Notes: a model not told the origin generated them from the sequence alone. Shown: positions 1-7,801, counted from the first letter of the stretch. The stretch is 23,166 bases of DNA from Rhodobacteraceae bacterium UBA6141 (GCA_002423245.1 DIVD01000079.1:1-23166); one strand, 5' to 3'. Numbers and translations are program-made.

Positions 1-28
1 CCACGAACCGATCGCCACGAACCGAACC
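1..28. repeat. Two imperfect tandem copies of a 14-bp unit
   Basis: The first 28 bases are two adjacent 14-bp units that both begin CCACGAACCG and differ only in two of their last four bases. They lie just upstream of trpG. The window starts here, so more copies could lie to the left. No function is apparent. Confidence 0.5.
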
Positions 29-53
29 CGGACCCAGACGAAAGCGCCCCGCG

Positions 54-635
54 ATGCTTCTGCTCATCGACAACTATGACAGCTTCACCTATAACCTCGT
101 GCATTATCTGGGCGAGCTTGGCGCCGATGTGCTGGTGCGGCGCAATGATGCGCTCGACGTGCAGCAGGCGATGGCGCTGAACCCCTCGGCCATCGTGCTG
201 AGCCCCGGCCCCTGCGATCCGGCGCAGGCGGGGATCTGCCTTGCGCTGACCGCCGCCGCCGCCGAGACCCGCACCCCCCTGCTGGGAGTCTGCCTCGGCC
301 ACCAGACCATCGGCGCGGCCTTTGGCGGCAAGGTGGTGCGCGCGCCCGAGATCGTGCATGGCAAGCTGGGCAGCATCATCCACGAGGGGAAGGGCATCTT
401 CCGCGGCCTGCCCTCGCCCTTCAGGGCGACGCGCTATCACTCGCTGGTGGTGGAGCGCGAGAGCCTGCCGGACTGCCTCGAGATCACCGCATGGGTGGAG
501 GATGGCACGATCATGGGCCTGCGCCACCGCGACCTGCCGATCGAGGGGGTGCAGTTCCACCCCGAGAGCATCGCCAGCGAGCATGGCCACCGGATCTTGC
601 GCAACTTCCTTGATCTGGCGGCGGTGCCGGCATGA
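54..635 (+). CDS. trpG: Anthranilate synthase component II (glutamine amidotransferase)
   Basis: This subunit hydrolyses glutamine and passes ammonia to TrpE, which converts chorismate to anthranilate in tryptophan biosynthesis in the cytoplasm. The 193-residue protein is a complete single-domain class I glutamine amidotransferase of normal length. It opens with the family's typical LLLIDNYDSFTYNL. The nucleophile elbow GVCLGHQ places the catalytic Cys at about residue 80, and QFHPES supplies His169 and Glu171. The PGP loop near residue 51 is the usual oxyanion region. Its TGA overlaps the ATG of trpD in an ATGA, which suggests translational coupling. trpE is not in the window and may lie upstream. 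A stand-alone TrpG could also serve as PabA for folate synthesis; the trp neighbours favour TrpG. Confidence 0.96.
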   Translation: MLLLIDNYDSFTYNLVHYLGELGADVLVRRNDALDVQQAMALNPSAIVLSPGPCDPAQAGICLALTAAAAETRTPLLGVCLGHQTIGAAFGGKVVRAPEIVHGKLGSIIHEGKGIFRGLPSPFRATRYHSLVVERESLPDCLEITAWVEDGTIMGLRHRDLPIEGVQFHPESIASEHGHRILRNFLDLAAVPA

Positions 636-1648
636 GCGACCGGCTGAAGCCGCTGCTTGGCCCGGCCTGCGAGCGCCCGCTGACCGGGGCCGAAGCGACC
701 GCCGCCTTCGAGGCACTGTTCGAGGGCGAGGCGACCCCGGCGCAGATCGGCGGCTTTCTTCTGGCGCTGCGCAGCCGCGGCGAGACGGTCGCGGAAATCA
801 CCGCCGCCGCGCGGGTGATGCGCAGCAAATGCCTGCCGGTGGTGGCGCCCGCGGGGGCGATGGACATTGTCGGCACCGGCGGCGACGGCAAGGGCACGCT
901 GAACATCTCGACCGCGACCGCCTTCGCGGTGGCGGGGGCGGGTGTGCCGGTGGCAAAGCATGGCAACCGGAACCTGTCGTCGAAATCGGGGGCGGCGGAT
1001 GCGCTGTCGGCGATGGGCATCAACGTGATGGTCGGGCCGGAGGTGGTGGAGCGGGCGCTGGCGGAGTGCGGCATCGGCTTCATGATGTCGCCGATGCATC
1101 ATCCCGCGATGCGGCATGTGATGGGTCCGCGCACCGAGCTTGGCACGCGCACCGTGTTCAACCTGCTGGGGCCGCTGACCAACCCCGCGGGCGTGAAGCG
1201 GCAGCTCACCGGGGCGTTCTCGCGCGACTGGATTCGCCCGATGGCGGAGGTTCTGGGCGCGCTCGGCTCTGACCGGGCCTGGCTGGTGCATGGCGGGGAC
1301 GGCACGGACGAGCTGTCGATCTGCGGGATCAGCTGGGTCGCGGCGCTGGAGGATGGGGCGGTGCGCGAGTTCGAGTTGCACCCCGAGGAAGCCGGCCTGC
1401 CGGTGCATCCGTTCGAGGCGATCATCGGCGGGATGCCGGCAGACAACGCCGCCGCCTTCCGCGCGTTGCTGGCCGGCGCGCCGGGTGCCTACCGCGATGC
1501 GGTGCTGCTGAACGCCGCCGCCGCGCTGCTGGTGGCGGGGCGGGCGGCCAGCCTGCGCGAGGGCGTGGCGCTGGCCGCCGAGAGCATCGACAGCGGCGCC
1601 GCGGCTGCGCGGGTGGCGGCGCTGGCGGCGCTCTCGCCGCTGGCATGA
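632..1648 (+). CDS. trpD: Anthranilate phosphoribosyltransferase
   Basis: TrpD transfers the phosphoribosyl group of PRPP to anthranilate, the second step of tryptophan synthesis. The 338-residue length is normal. The glycine-rich PRPP loop GTGGDGKGTLNIST lies at about residues 81-94, and the anthranilate/PRPP contact KHGNRNLSSKSGAADAL at about 109-125. The downstream NLLGPLTNPA stretch is also typical of the family. The ATG start overlaps the trpG stop, and the TGA overlaps the start of ung, so the gene sits inside a tightly packed translational unit. Confidence 0.97.
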   Translation: MSDRLKPLLGPACERPLTGAEATAAFEALFEGEATPAQIGGFLLALRSRGETVAEITAAARVMRSKCLPVVAPAGAMDIVGTGGDGKGTLNISTATAFAVAGAGVPVAKHGNRNLSSKSGAADALSAMGINVMVGPEVVERALAECGIGFMMSPMHHPAMRHVMGPRTELGTRTVFNLLGPLTNPAGVKRQLTGAFSRDWIRPMAEVLGALGSDRAWLVHGGDGTDELSICGISWVAALEDGAVREFELHPEEAGLPVHPFEAIIGGMPADNAAAFRALLAGAPGAYRDAVLLNAAAALLVAGRAASLREGVALAAESIDSGAAAARVAALAALSPLA

Positions 1649-2307
1649 GCGCGGTGCCGCCCGAGGTTGTGGCGGCGGGCTGGGGCGGGCTGGCGTTCTT
1701 CGCGCGGGACTGGCCGGGAATTGCGGCGCGGCTGGCGGGCGAGGCGAGCCTGCCGCCCGCCGCGCAGCGTTTTGCCGCGCTGGCGCTGACGCCGCGCGAT
1801 GCGGTGCGCGTGGTGATCCTGGGGCAGGACCCCTACCCCACGCCGGGCCATGCCAACGGGCTTGCCTTCTCGGTCGCGCCGGGGGTGGCGCTGCCGCGCT
1901 CGCTGGCGAATATCTACCGCGAGATGGACGGCGACATCGGCGCGCGCCCCGGGGATGGCGACCTGAGCCACTGGGCGCGGCAGGGGGTGCTGCTGCTGAA
2001 CACCGCGCTGTCGGCGCCCGCAGGGGCTGCGGGGGGCCATGCCCGCTGGGGCTGGGACCGGCTGGCGGGCGAGGTGCTGGCGGATGTCTCGGCGCGCAGG
2101 CCGACCGCCTTCGTGCTGTGGGGCGGCCATGCGCAGAAGGTGGGGGCGGCGATCGTGCCGCCGCCTGCCGGGGAGCATCTGCGGATCGAGACGGCGCATC
2201 CCTCGCCGCTGTCGGCGCGGCGGGGCTTCTTCGGCTCGCGGCCCTTCAGCCGGGTGAATGAGTGGCTGGCGGAGAGGGGCGAGGTGCCGATCGACTGGGC
2301 GGGCTGA
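1645..2307 (+). CDS. ung: Uracil-DNA glycosylase, family 1
   Basis: Ung removes uracil from DNA and starts base-excision repair. The 220-residue protein carries the water-activating loop VVILGQDPYPTPGHANGLAF (about residues 57-76, catalytic Asp62) and the DNA-intercalation loop HPSPLSARRGFFGSRPF (about 185-201, catalytic His185). The usual His after GQDPY is Pro here, which I recall from other alphaproteobacterial members; the two catalytic residues are intact. The ATG overlaps the trpD stop by 4 bp, so a DNA-repair gene is translationally coupled to trpD inside the trp cluster. No promoter of its own is visible. Family assignment is firm; any regulatory meaning of its position is unknown. 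Confidence 0.93.
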   Translation: MSAVPPEVVAAGWGGLAFFARDWPGIAARLAGEASLPPAAQRFAALALTPRDAVRVVILGQDPYPTPGHANGLAFSVAPGVALPRSLANIYREMDGDIGARPGDGDLSHWARQGVLLLNTALSAPAGAAGGHARWGWDRLAGEVLADVSARRPTAFVLWGGHAQKVGAAIVPPPAGEHLRIETAHPSPLSARRGFFGSRPFSRVNEWLAERGEVPIDWAG

Positions 2308-2521
2308 GCGCCGGTCTGGGCCTGCAACGGGCGCTGCCCGGAATTTCGGCTGTCGTGGCGCAGGCGGACATGCCTCTCGCCCTCCGGCTGACGCCTCCTG
2401 GCAACGGCGCGGGTGACTTGCCCCCGGCAAGGCCCGGATCGCTTCGGCGCAGTTCCGGGGGGTGCGGCACTTCCCTGCCGGCTCCCTTCCCAAGCCCGCC
2501 TGCCCCCGCTATGAAAGCTGC
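2308..2521. other. Intergenic gap between ung and trpC with a small inverted repeat
   Basis: This 214-bp gap is the only real break in the trp-moa run. It contains a perfect 6-bp inverted repeat, CTTGCC-CCC-GGCAAG, at 2417-2431, without a following T-run. I see no convincing gene, leader peptide or Trp-codon cluster that would suggest attenuation. A weak promoter for trpC may lie here but I cannot assign -35/-10 boxes. Confidence 0.4.
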
Positions 2522-3340
2522 ATGGATATTCTCGACAGGATCAGGCGCTACAAGCTGGACGAAATCGCCGCCGCCAAGGCCGCCCGCCCGCTTGCCAGGG
2601 TGGAGGCGGCGGCCCGCGCCGCCAGCCCGCCGCGCGGCTTTGCCGCCGCGCTCGCCGCGGCCTCGGTCACCGGCTATGGCCTCATTGCCGAGATCAAGAA
2701 GGCCAGCCCCTCCAAGGGCCTGATCCGCGCCGATTTCGACCCGCCCACGCTGGCGCGCGCCTATGCGGCGGGCGGGGCCGCCTGCCTTTCGGTGCTGACC
2801 GATGCCCCCTCGTTCCAGGGCGCGCCAGAGTTCCTGACCGCCGCGCGCGATGCCTGCGACCTGCCCTGCCTGCGCAAGGATTTCCTGTTCGACACCTATC
2901 AGGTGGCCGAGGCGCGGGCCTGGGGCGCGGACTGCATCCTCATCATCATGGCGAGCGTTTCGGACATGCAGGCGGCCGAACTCGAGGCCGCCGCAGAGGG
3001 CTGGGGCATGGACGTGCTGATCGAGGTGCATGACGAGGCGGAGCTTGACCGCGCGCTGGCGCTGCGCTCGCCGCTGATCGGGGTCAACAACCGCAACCTC
3101 AAGACCTTCGAGGTGTCGCTGGACACCACCCGCCGGCTTGCGCCGCGCCTGCCCGCCGATCGGCGGCTGGTCTGCGAGAGCGGGCTTTTCACCCCCGCCG
3201 ATCTTGCCGCCATGGCCGGGTGCGGGGCGCGCTGCTTCCTTGTCGGCGAAAGCCTGATGCGCCAGCCCGACGTGACGGCGGCGACCCGCGCGCTGCTTGC
3301 AAGCCCGGTGCAGACGGCGGCGGAGGGAGGCGTCGCATGA
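2522..3340 (+). CDS. trpC: Indole-3-glycerol-phosphate synthase
   Basis: TrpC closes the indole ring, turning carboxyphenylamino-deoxyribulose phosphate into indole-3-glycerol phosphate. The 272-residue TIM-barrel protein has the expected catalytic segments in order: LIAEIKKASPSKGLI, ACLSVLTD, LRKDFLFDTYQ, LIGVNNRNLKTFEV and CESGLFTPADL, ending with a phosphate-binding GARCFLVGESLM. The reading frame is open further upstream (a GTG at 2462). I chose ATG 2522 because MDILDRIRRYKLDEI is the normal family start. There is no strong Shine-Dalgarno. The TGA overlaps the ATG of moaC. It is monofunctional, not fused to TrpF. Confidence 0.96.
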   Translation: MDILDRIRRYKLDEIAAAKAARPLARVEAAARAASPPRGFAAALAAASVTGYGLIAEIKKASPSKGLIRADFDPPTLARAYAAGGAACLSVLTDAPSFQGAPEFLTAARDACDLPCLRKDFLFDTYQVAEARAWGADCILIIMASVSDMQAAELEAAAEGWGMDVLIEVHDEAELDRALALRSPLIGVNNRNLKTFEVSLDTTRRLAPRLPADRRLVCESGLFTPADLAAMAGCGARCFLVGESLMRQPDVTAATRALLASPVQTAAEGGVA

Positions 3341-3813
3341 GCCTCACGCATTTCGACGCCGAGGGCCGGGCGCATATGGTCGATGTGTCGGACAAGGCGG
3401 TGACGGCGCGGGTCGCGGTGGCGACCGGCTGCGTGGTGATGGCGCCCGAGACGCTGGCGCTGGTGACGGCCGGCACCGCGCGGAAGGGCGACGTGGCGGG
3501 GGTCGCGCGGCTGGCGGGGATCATGGCGGCGAAGAAGACCGCCGATCTGATCCCGCTTTGCCACCCGCTGCCGATCACCAGCGTCGCCGTGGATCTGGAG
3601 CCCGACCCGGCGCTGCCCGGCCTGCGCATCACCGCCACCGTCAGGACCACCGGCCGGACCGGGGTGGAGATGGAGGCGCTGACAGCGGTCTCGGTCGCGG
3701 CACTGACGGTCTATGACATGCTGAAGGCCGCCGAAAAATCCATGCGCATCGAGGGGTTGCACGTCGTTCTGAAAGACGGCGGCAAGTCCGGCCGCCATGA
3801 GGCCGCCCCGTGA
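3337..3813 (+). CDS. moaC: Cyclic pyranopterin monophosphate synthase
   Basis: MoaC acts with MoaA to make cyclic pyranopterin monophosphate, the first intermediate of molybdenum cofactor. The 158-residue length is typical. Visible signatures are KKTADLIPLCHPLPI (about residues 67-81) and VEMEALTAVSVAALTVYDMLKA, which carries the family's catalytic Asp and Lys. I chose ATG 3337 because it overlaps the trpC stop (ATGA), has a strong GGAGGGAGG upstream, and begins with the usual MSLTHFDAEGRAHMVDV. The trpC-moaC-moeA order is common in Rhodobacterales. Confidence 0.97.
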   Translation: MSLTHFDAEGRAHMVDVSDKAVTARVAVATGCVVMAPETLALVTAGTARKGDVAGVARLAGIMAAKKTADLIPLCHPLPITSVAVDLEPDPALPGLRITATVRTTGRTGVEMEALTAVSVAALTVYDMLKAAEKSMRIEGLHVVLKDGGKSGRHEAAP

Positions 3814-4994
3814 TTCCGGTCGCCGAGGCGCTGGCGCGGGTGCTGGCGCTGGCCCCGGCGCCGGTGGCGGAGCAGGTCGCCTTGCGCGCCGCGGCGGGGC
3901 GGGTGCTGCTGCACCCGGCGCTGGCGCAGCGCGACCAGCCGCCCTTTGCCGCCGCTGCGATGGATGGCTATGCGGTCCGCGAGGCCGACCACCGCCCCGG
4001 CGCGCTGCTCACCGTCATCGGCGAATCGGGCGCGGGGCACGGCTTTGCGGGCAGCGTGACCCCCGGCAGCGCGGTGCGCATCTTCACCGGCGCGCCGATG
4101 CCGGCGGGCGCCGGGCGGGTGGTGCTGCAGGAGGATGTGACGCGGGAGGGCGGCCGCATCATCCTTGGCGACAGGCTGGAGCCGCAGCCCCATGTCCGCC
4201 CGCAAGGCGCCGACTTCCGCGCCGGCGACGCGCTTGCCGCACCGCGCCGGCTGCGCCCGGTAGAGCTTGCGCTGCTCGCCAGCATGAACCTGCCCGAGGT
4301 CACCGTGGCGCGGCGGCCCGAGGTGGCGATCCTCGCCACGGGGGATGAACTGGTGATGCCCGGAGAGGCGCCCGCGCCCGACCAGATCGTCGCCTCGAAC
4401 GGCTTCGCGCTGGCGGCGATGGCCGAGGCGGCGGGCGCGCGGGCGCGGATGCTGCCGATCGCCCGCGACCACGAGGCGAGCCTGCGCCAATGCCTTGCGC
4501 TGGCGGCGGGGGCGGATGTGATCGTCACCATCGGCGGCGCCTCGGTCGGCGATCATGACCTCGTGGGCAAGGTCGCGGCCGATCTGGGAATGGAGCGGGC
4601 CTTCTGGAAGATCGCCATGCGCCCCGGCAAGCCGCTGATGGCGGGCCGGCTTGGCGGCGCGGTGATGCTGGGGCTGCCGGGCAACCCGGTGTCGTCGATC
4701 GTCTGTGGGCACCTGTTCGTGCTGCCGCTGCTGGCGGCGATGCAGGGCCTGCCGGGGGAGGTGGCAACGCGGCGGGCGGTGCTGGCCGGGGATCTGCCCG
4801 CGAACGGACCCCGTGCCCATTACATGCGCGCGGGCCTGGAGCCGGGCGACGGCGCCCTGCCCCGCATCACGCCGTTCGAGAGCCAGGACAGCGCCCGCCT
4901 GCGGCTTCTGGCCGAGGCGTCGGCGCTGCTGGTGCGCCCGGAGGAGGATGGCCCGCGCAGCGCGGGAAGCGTGGTCGAGTATATCGCGCTCTGA
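3810..4994 (+). CDS. moeA: Molybdopterin molybdenumtransferase
   Basis: MoeA inserts molybdate into adenylylated molybdopterin, the last step of molybdenum cofactor assembly. The 394-residue protein has the family's order of motifs: AAAMDGYAV near residue 50, FTGAPMPAGAGRVVLQEDV, ILATGDELVMPG at about 173, IGGASVGDHDLVGKV, and MRPGKPLMAGRL followed by GLPGNPVSS. A C-terminal domain IV completes it. The start is GTG at 3810, overlapping the moaC TGA as GTGA, so the two cofactor genes are probably translationally coupled. The moeA end is followed by the lexA promoter. Confidence 0.96.
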   Translation: MIPVAEALARVLALAPAPVAEQVALRAAAGRVLLHPALAQRDQPPFAAAAMDGYAVREADHRPGALLTVIGESGAGHGFAGSVTPGSAVRIFTGAPMPAGAGRVVLQEDVTREGGRIILGDRLEPQPHVRPQGADFRAGDALAAPRRLRPVELALLASMNLPEVTVARRPEVAILATGDELVMPGEAPAPDQIVASNGFALAAMAEAAGARARMLPIARDHEASLRQCLALAAGADVIVTIGGASVGDHDLVGKVAADLGMERAFWKIAMRPGKPLMAGRLGGAVMLGLPGNPVSSIVCGHLFVLPLLAAMQGLPGEVATRRAVLAGDLPANGPRAHYMRAGLEPGDGALPRITPFESQDSARLRLLAEASALLVRPEEDGPRSAGSVVEYIAL

Positions 4995-4999
4995 ACCGC

Positions 5000-5028
5000 T
5001 TGACACAAAACGGGAACGCGGTTAGAAC
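5000..5028 (+). promoter_or_regulatory. lexA promoter (-35 TTGACA, -10 TAGAAC)
   Basis: TTGACA at 5000-5005 matches the sigma-70 -35 consensus. It is followed by exactly 17 bp and TAGAAC at 5023-5028, a weaker -10 box. The spacing and the position 43 bp before the lexA start fit a real promoter. The -10 lies inside the SOS box. Confidence 0.75.
5014..5028. promoter_or_regulatory. SOS box (alphaproteobacterial LexA operator)
   Basis: GAAC at 5014-5017 and GAAC at 5025-5028 are separated by exactly 7 bases. This is the GAAC-N7-GAAC (equivalently GTTC-N7-GTTC) direct repeat known as the LexA site of alphaproteobacteria. It covers the -10 of the lexA promoter, so LexA bound here should block its own transcription. 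Confidence 0.85.
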
Positions 5029-5070
5029 ATTCAAGAAACGCGGATGGGCCGGGCCAGCGGGGGTAGAACG

Positions 5071-5787
5071 ATGCTGACGCGCAAGCAACTGGAACTTCTG
5101 GATTTCATCCAGAAACGGATGGACCACGACGGCGTCCCCCCCTCGTTCGACGAGATGAAGGAGGCGCTGGACCTGCGGTCGAAATCGGGCATCCACCGGC
5201 TGGTCACGGCGCTGGAGGAACGCGGTTTCATTCGCCGGCTCGCCCACCGCGCCCGCGCGATAGAGATCGTGAAACTGCCCGAATCGATGGAGCGCAGCCG
5301 TGCCCCCGCCCCCGCCTTCACCCCCCGCGTGATCGAGGGCGACCGCACCGCCCTCCCCGCCGGCGCGATGCCGGTGGCGTCGTTTCAGGCGGGCGACGTG
5401 CAGGCGGTGGAACTGCCGGTGATCGGGCGCATTGCCGCGGGCGCCCCGATCGAGGCGATCTCCGATGTGTCGCAGCATATCGCCGTCCCCGGCTCGATGC
5501 TGTCGGGGCGCGGCCAGCATTATGCGCTGGAGGTGAAGGGCGATTCGATGATCGAGGCCGGGATCAACGATGGCGACATCGTGGTGATCCGCGAACAGTC
5601 CACCGCCGAGAACGGCGATATCGTGGTGGCGCTGATCGACGGACAGGACGCCACGCTGAAGCGGTTCCGCCGAAAGGGCAACATGATCGCGCTGGAAGCG
5701 GCGAACCCCGCCTATGAAACGCGGGTGCTGCCCGACCATGCGGTAAAGGTGCAGGGCCGTCTGGTCGGGCTGATCCGCAGTTACTGA
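5071..5787 (+). CDS. lexA: SOS response repressor LexA
   Basis: LexA represses DNA-damage genes and cleaves itself when RecA filaments form. The 238-residue protein has an N-terminal winged helix (MLTRKQLELLDFIQ, PPSFDEMKEALDLRSKSGIHRLVTALEERGFI). Its C-terminal S24 peptidase domain has the cleavage site IAAG at about 121-124 (Ala123-Gly124), the nucleophile Ser159 in VKGDSM, and the general base Lys197 in DATLKRF. An upstream in-frame ATG at 5044 exists. I chose 5071 because MLTRKQLELL is the family start and it has GGGGGT at suitable spacing. An SOS box overlaps its promoter, predicting autorepression. Confidence 0.97.
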   Translation: MLTRKQLELLDFIQKRMDHDGVPPSFDEMKEALDLRSKSGIHRLVTALEERGFIRRLAHRARAIEIVKLPESMERSRAPAPAFTPRVIEGDRTALPAGAMPVASFQAGDVQAVELPVIGRIAAGAPIEAISDVSQHIAVPGSMLSGRGQHYALEVKGDSMIEAGINDGDIVVIREQSTAENGDIVVALIDGQDATLKRFRRKGNMIALEAANPAYETRVLPDHAVKVQGRLVGLIRSY

Positions 5788-5841
5788 GGCCGGGGCGGGG
5801 CGGCGGCGGCGCCGGGACCGGTGCAGGCTGCGGCGCGGACG

Positions 5842-5860
5842 GCACGGCGGCTCTCCGTGC
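5842..5860. repeat. Short inverted repeat downstream of lexA
   Basis: GCACGG at 5842-5847 and CCGTGC at 5855-5860 could form a 6-bp stem with a 7-base loop, 55 bp after the lexA stop. There is no T-run, so a rho-independent terminator is not supported. The rest of 5788-5967 shows nothing convincing. Confidence 0.3.
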
Positions 5861-5967
5861 GGCTGGCGGGGATGCCTGCCTTTCGATGCCGCGTGGTTGA
5901 CGGCCGACGAGGGCGCCGATTGCCCGGTCCTGCGAGCGATGCCGCGAGCGGCGGCCGCGGGATCGCC

Positions 5968-7110
5968 CTATCCGATCAGCGGCGCCGCCCCGCCATAGGT
6001 CTCGTCATAATGCCGCTTGAGCCGCATCAGCGCGATGCGCAGCACGATCTTGCCGGAGCGCGCCGACCAGCCCATGCGCCGCTCCGTCGTCTCCAGCCCC
6101 TCCAGATAGCAGCAGCAGCGCAGCGCCATGTCGCCAAGCCCCGGGCCGAGGTCGCGCAGCGCCGCCGCCACGCGGTCGCGCGCGCGGCGCGAACCCTCGG
6201 ACGGGCCGCCTTCGGCCTGAAAGCTGCCACGGTCGCCGCTGGTCAGGAAGCGGTCCCAGTTCTGCGCCACGCGCGGGCCCATCTGCGCCAGCTCGAAATC
6301 CTCGCGCAGGCGTTCCGCGGCGGCGACCAGATCCGGCGTCAGGAAGGGCTGGCCGTCCTTCTCGCGGCGACGGGCGAGCACGGCGAGCGGGCTTTCGGCC
6401 AGGTTGTAGCGGACGCGGCGTGGCTCGCCGGCCCCGTCCATCACGGTGCGCTCGGCCCAGACCCGGTGCTGGTCGGCATAGGGCTGCGGCTCGAAGCCCG
6501 CCGCCGCCTCGGCAAAGCCGCCGGCTGCGCCCGCCTCCTCCGCCAGCAGCCGTTTCAGCGCGGCGCGCCCTGCCGTGGTGATTTCATAGATCGCAACGCG
6601 GCCCTGCTGGCGGGCGCAGGCGATCCAGTCCTTCAGCGCGAAGGCCTGCGCGGCGCTGCGGTCGGTCACCGCGATGCGGACCGCGCCCTTGAGCACCGCC
6701 GCCCTGTCCATGTCCGGCGCCACGGCAAGGATCGCCCCCGGCTCGCACAGGCGGCGCAGGATGCGCCTCGCCTCGCGGGCGATGGCCGGGTCTTCGGAAG
6801 CGGCGGTGGAACGGATCGGTGCGCTCATCGGCGGGAACTCCTTGGCAGAGGCAGGGACAGTCGGTCGGGCGGGGGCGGGCGTTCCGGCATCGGCGACCTT
6901 GCCGAGGCGGGCGAGCGCCTCGTCCACCAGCGGGTCGTCGCGCCGGTTCTCGATGCGCCGCACCCGGCGCAGGATCGTCGAGGCATGGCAGCCCTCGGCG
7001 CGGGCGATCTCGCGGATCGACTGGCCGCCTTCGACATGCCGCAGGTACAGCCGCGCGCCGTCGGGCAGCCAGGCGGGCATGGCTGCAGCGGCATCCATCG
7101 TCATCGTCAT
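5968..7110 (-). CDS. DUF6456 helix-turn-helix protein
   Basis: This 380-residue protein resembles the conserved but uncharacterised DUF6456-containing proteins of Rhodobacterales. The N-terminal part (about residues 14-58) reads LPDGARLYLRHVEGGQSIRE, then IARAEGCHASTILRRVRRIE. This is a homeodomain-like/sigma-type helix-turn-helix, suggesting DNA binding. A low-complexity linker rich in Ala and Pro follows to about residue 105. The C-terminal domain contains the distinctive QNWDRFLTSGDRGSF segment and a final helical block with ALRCCCYLEGLETTERRMGWSARSGKIVLRIAL-type spacing. The start at 7110 has GGGGAAAG a few bases upstream; the MTMTMD beginning gives alternative ATGs. It diverges from the DUF6477 gene. 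A regulatory role is inference; no target is known. Confidence 0.8.
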   Translation of the reverse strand: MTMTMDAAAAMPAWLPDGARLYLRHVEGGQSIREIARAEGCHASTILRRVRRIENRRDDPLVDEALARLGKVADAGTPAPARPTVPASAKEFPPMSAPIRSTAASEDPAIAREARRILRRLCEPGAILAVAPDMDRAAVLKGAVRIAVTDRSAAQAFALKDWIACARQQGRVAIYEITTAGRAALKRLLAEEAGAAGGFAEAAAGFEPQPYADQHRVWAERTVMDGAGEPRRVRYNLAESPLAVLARRREKDGQPFLTPDLVAAAERLREDFELAQMGPRVAQNWDRFLTSGDRGSFQAEGGPSEGSRRARDRVAAALRDLGPGLGDMALRCCCYLEGLETTERRMGWSARSGKIVLRIALMRLKRHYDETYGGAAPLIG

Positions 7111-7331
7111 CTTCTTTCCCCAAGTTATGCGGCGGCGTTGCTGCCGCCGACCGTCCTGTCTTACAACCCCGGGTTGCGTCGGTCATTGTCCGTTAACCGT
7201 TTCCGGATTTCGCCAGACTTGTTTCCAAAAGGTAAACGCTGCCGGAATCCGGCGAACGCCGAGCGCGCGAAATATGCAACGGCGCGCGGGGTCATGCATG
7301 GTCCGGCCATCCAAGTCGAAAGGGACCGGAC

Positions 7332-7679
7332 ATGACCGCGCCAGCCACCCCCACCACCATCTCCGCCGCCGCCACCACTGCCGCGCATCCGCTCGCCGCG
7401 CTTGTGGCGGGCCTGCGCCGCCCTGCGCTGCTGATCCGCGCCGCCCGCGCCGGGACGGTGGAGTACGACCGCAACCGCGACCTCAAGCGCCTGATGCGCC
7501 TGCCGCATGCCCCCGCGCCCGAGCGCGCGCTGGACGCGCTGCTGAACGAGGAGGCGATGCTGGAGGAGACGCGCAGGTCCGGTGACGGGCGCTACAGCGT
7601 GGCGCGGCATATCGAGGTGCTGATCGCGATGATGGCCGAGGTGCGGCTGCTGCCGCGCCCCGCCACCTCCGGCATCTGA
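7332..7679 (+). CDS. DUF6477 family small protein
   Basis: A 115-residue protein resembling DUF6477, an uncharacterised family of Rhodobacterales. The conserved core begins at LRRPALLIRAARAG (about residue 29), continues through VEYDRNRDLKRLMRL, and ends with RYSVARHIEVLIAMMAEVRLL (split at about residue 90). It is predicted soluble, with no signal peptide or membrane segment. The ATG has AAAGGGA about 7 bases upstream. It is transcribed away from the DUF6456 gene, and the 221 bp between them should hold both promoters. Function unknown. Confidence 0.75.
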   Translation: MTAPATPTTISAAATTAAHPLAALVAGLRRPALLIRAARAGTVEYDRNRDLKRLMRLPHAPAPERALDALLNEEAMLEETRRSGDGRYSVARHIEVLIAMMAEVRLLPRPATSGI

Positions 7680-7731
7680 CGCGGCGCGACACTCCGATGC
7701 GAAGGGCGGCCCCCGGGCTACCCGCCTGGCT

Positions 7732-7753
7732 GCCCCCGGACTCCGCCGGGGGC
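7732..7753. repeat. GC-rich inverted repeat upstream of guaA
   Basis: GCCCCCGG (7732-7739) and CCGGGGGC (7746-7753) form a perfect 8-bp stem with a 6-base loop, between the DUF6477 gene and guaA. No T-run follows, so it is not a standard intrinsic terminator. It could be a REP-like intergenic repeat or an RNA structure in the guaA leader. Confidence 0.45.
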
Positions 7754-7784
7754 ACCTTGCCAGCCCTTGCACGCAGGCGGCGAA

Positions 7785-7796
7785 GGCAATATTGCC
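7785..7796. promoter_or_regulatory. 12-bp perfect palindrome just before the guaA start
   Basis: GGCAATATTGCC is a perfect palindrome ending 5 bases before the guaA ATG, where a Shine-Dalgarno would be expected; none is apparent. It could be an operator or chance. Function is not known. Confidence 0.35.
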
Positions 7797-7801
7797 CGCC
7801 C

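Noticed and set aside
322..1272. 316-codon plus-strand frame overlapping trpG and trpD
   Set aside because: It is an out-of-frame shadow of two well-supported genes with low-complexity translation.
3711..5006. 431-codon minus-strand open frame across moeA
   Set aside because: It is antisense to a fully motif-supported MoeA, without any motif of its own.
5821..7335. 504-codon plus-strand frame opposite the DUF6456 gene
   Set aside because: Its translation is Arg/Ala/His-rich with no domain, whereas the minus strand shows a helix-turn-helix and a conserved C-terminal domain.
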